From Anaerocolumna sp. (GTDB lineage: Bacteria; Bacillota; Clostridia; Lachnospirales; Lachnospiraceae): a stretch of 5,677 bases of DNA. Every line of letters starts with the position of its first letter. The stretch's first letter is position 1. The stretch is taken from NCBI GenBank assembly GCA_029256035.1, contig JAQSYR010000089.1, forward strand, positions 1 to 5,677, written 5' to 3'. Shown here piece by piece: positions 4,844 through 5,677 of the stretch. A program made the position numbers and the translations under genes. Under the pieces are notes generated by a model. It saw nothing but the letters and a program-made list of their open reading frames with translations, had not been told where the DNA came from and ran no database searches.

Positions 4844-5677
4844 ATGGGTCAATATAATCAAGATGAGGTTGAAATTGATATAAAAGAATTAGTATTTGTT
4901 TTACTAAGGAAGTTTTGGATTATTTTTGCAGCAGGGGTTCTATGTGGGGTAGGTGCAGGTGCATTCAGTTATTATGCCATAGATCCTATTTACACTTCCA
5001 GTACCAAGATATACATTATTAACCGGCAAAATAGCGAGTACACTTCCTATTCAGATCTTCAAACAAGTACACAATTAACTATGGACTACAAGATATTAAT
5101 ATTAAGCAGACCAGTTACAGAGCAGGTAATAAGGGACTTGAATATTGATATGACCCACAATGACCTGGTAAATAGCATTAAAGTAACTGCACCCGAAGAT
5201 ACAAGAATTCTTCAAATCGAAGTTGAGAACACAGATCCCATACTAGCCAAGCAGTTGGCAGATTCTGTAGCAGAAGTATCTGCAGAACGAATGGTATCGG
5301 TTATGGAAATGGAAAAAGTAAATGTTGTTGAACCAGGAAATCTGCCAAAGGAACCATCCAGCCCCAGCATAATAAAAAACACCATCATTGGGGGTATGGC
5401 GGGAGGTTTCATAGCATCTTTCCTAATCCTATTATTATATTTTCTAGATGATACCATTAAAAGTCCGGAAGATGTGGAGAAGTATCTTGGTCTTACGACA
5501 CTTGGTAATTTACCCTTAGAGGTAAAACATAGATTTTCAAGGAAATGGAAGAGAAAAAAGAAGGAAAAGGTAAAAGTTAAAAAAGCAACTAATAAAAACA
5601 GAAAGAAAACAAGCAGTAGGAAAATTAAAGTTAACAGAACAAGTAGAGAAAAAGCAGAGCTCTTAAGAATAAGGACA
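4844..5677 (+). CDS. Wzz/CpsC-type polysaccharide chain-length regulator, 3' end outside window
   Basis: Membrane protein that controls polymer length and, in Firmicutes, activates the partner CpsD-type tyrosine kinase (YveK/CapA/CpsC family). The frame is open to the last base: 278 residues without stop. The ATG at 4844 has an AGGAG site (4831-4835) eight bases upstream. Order: a cytoplasmic start with EIDIKELVFVLLRKFW (residues 10-25) typical of Wzz domains; first membrane segment about 25-46; an outside domain; a proline-rich EPGNLPKEPSSPS motif (163-175); second membrane segment about 180-201; then SPEDVEKYLGLTTLGNLP. Unusually, residues 228-268 are extremely basic, 22 Lys or Arg in 41, and are followed by REKAELLRIRT. 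That last stretch resembles the E..R.LRTN region before the Walker A motif of tyrosine kinases, so either a long-tailed CpsC or a Wzc-like fusion is possible. Confidence 0.88.
   Translation, partial: MGQYNQDEVEIDIKELVFVLLRKFWIIFAAGVLCGVGAGAFSYYAIDPIYTSSTKIYIINRQNSEYTSYSDLQTSTQLTMDYKILILSRPVTEQVIRDLNIDMTHNDLVNSIKVTAPEDTRILQIEVENTDPILAKQLADSVAEVSAERMVSVMEMEKVNVVEPGNLPKEPSSPSIIKNTIIGGMAGGFIASFLILLLYFLDDTIKSPEDVEKYLGLTTLGNLPLEVKHRFSRKWKRKKKEKVKVKKATNKNRKKTSSRKIKVNRTSREKAELLRIRT

Noticed and set aside
5212..5457. 81-codon minus-strand ORF
   Set aside because: It is a shadow of the Wzz-type gene, whose membrane segment and proline-rich motif are clear on the + strand.

Overview
The window is AT-rich, has strong purine-rich Shine-Dalgarno sequences and close gene packing, and carries Gram-positive-type polysaccharide genes. 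This suggests a low-GC Firmicute, most likely a clostridial (Lachnospiraceae-like) bacterium. The genus assignment is inference from style and gene order, not a database match. All genes lie on the + strand and belong to a capsule or exopolysaccharide biosynthesis locus.

Layout: (1) positions 1-363 hold the C-terminal end of UDP-glucose 6-dehydrogenase (ugd). (2) Positions 363-539 hold a palindromic, transposase-less insertion flanked by a 9-bp direct repeat; it sits exactly at the ugd stop codon. (3) Positions 566-1573 encode a UDP-glucuronate 4-epimerase. (4) Positions 1574-2024 are a non-coding interval with two promoter candidates and a possible structured leader. (5) Positions 2025-2690 encode an unrecognised protein with two membrane segments. 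(6) Positions 2659-4077 encode a polyprenyl-phosphate sugar-1-phosphate transferase, overlapping the previous gene by 32 bases. (7) Positions 4104-4829 encode a CpsB/YwqE-type PHP-family tyrosine phosphatase with a TTG start. (8) Positions 4844-5677 encode a Wzz/CpsC-type chain-length regulator, cut by the window edge, with a very basic C-terminal tail.

How they work together: Ugd makes UDP-glucuronate and the epimerase converts it to UDP-galacturonate, so the polymer probably contains uronic acid. The transferase loads the first sugar phosphate onto the undecaprenyl-phosphate carrier. The CpsC-like protein, normally with a CpsD-type tyrosine kinase, sets polymer length and export, and the CpsB-like phosphatase reverses the kinase's phosphorylation. 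The kinase is not in view; it is either the next gene or fused to the truncated last one.

The points most worth following up are the palindromic insertion that split a tight ugd-epimerase junction, the unrecognised membrane protein coupled to the initiating transferase, the possible structured leader before it, and the lysine/arginine-rich tail on the chain-length regulator.
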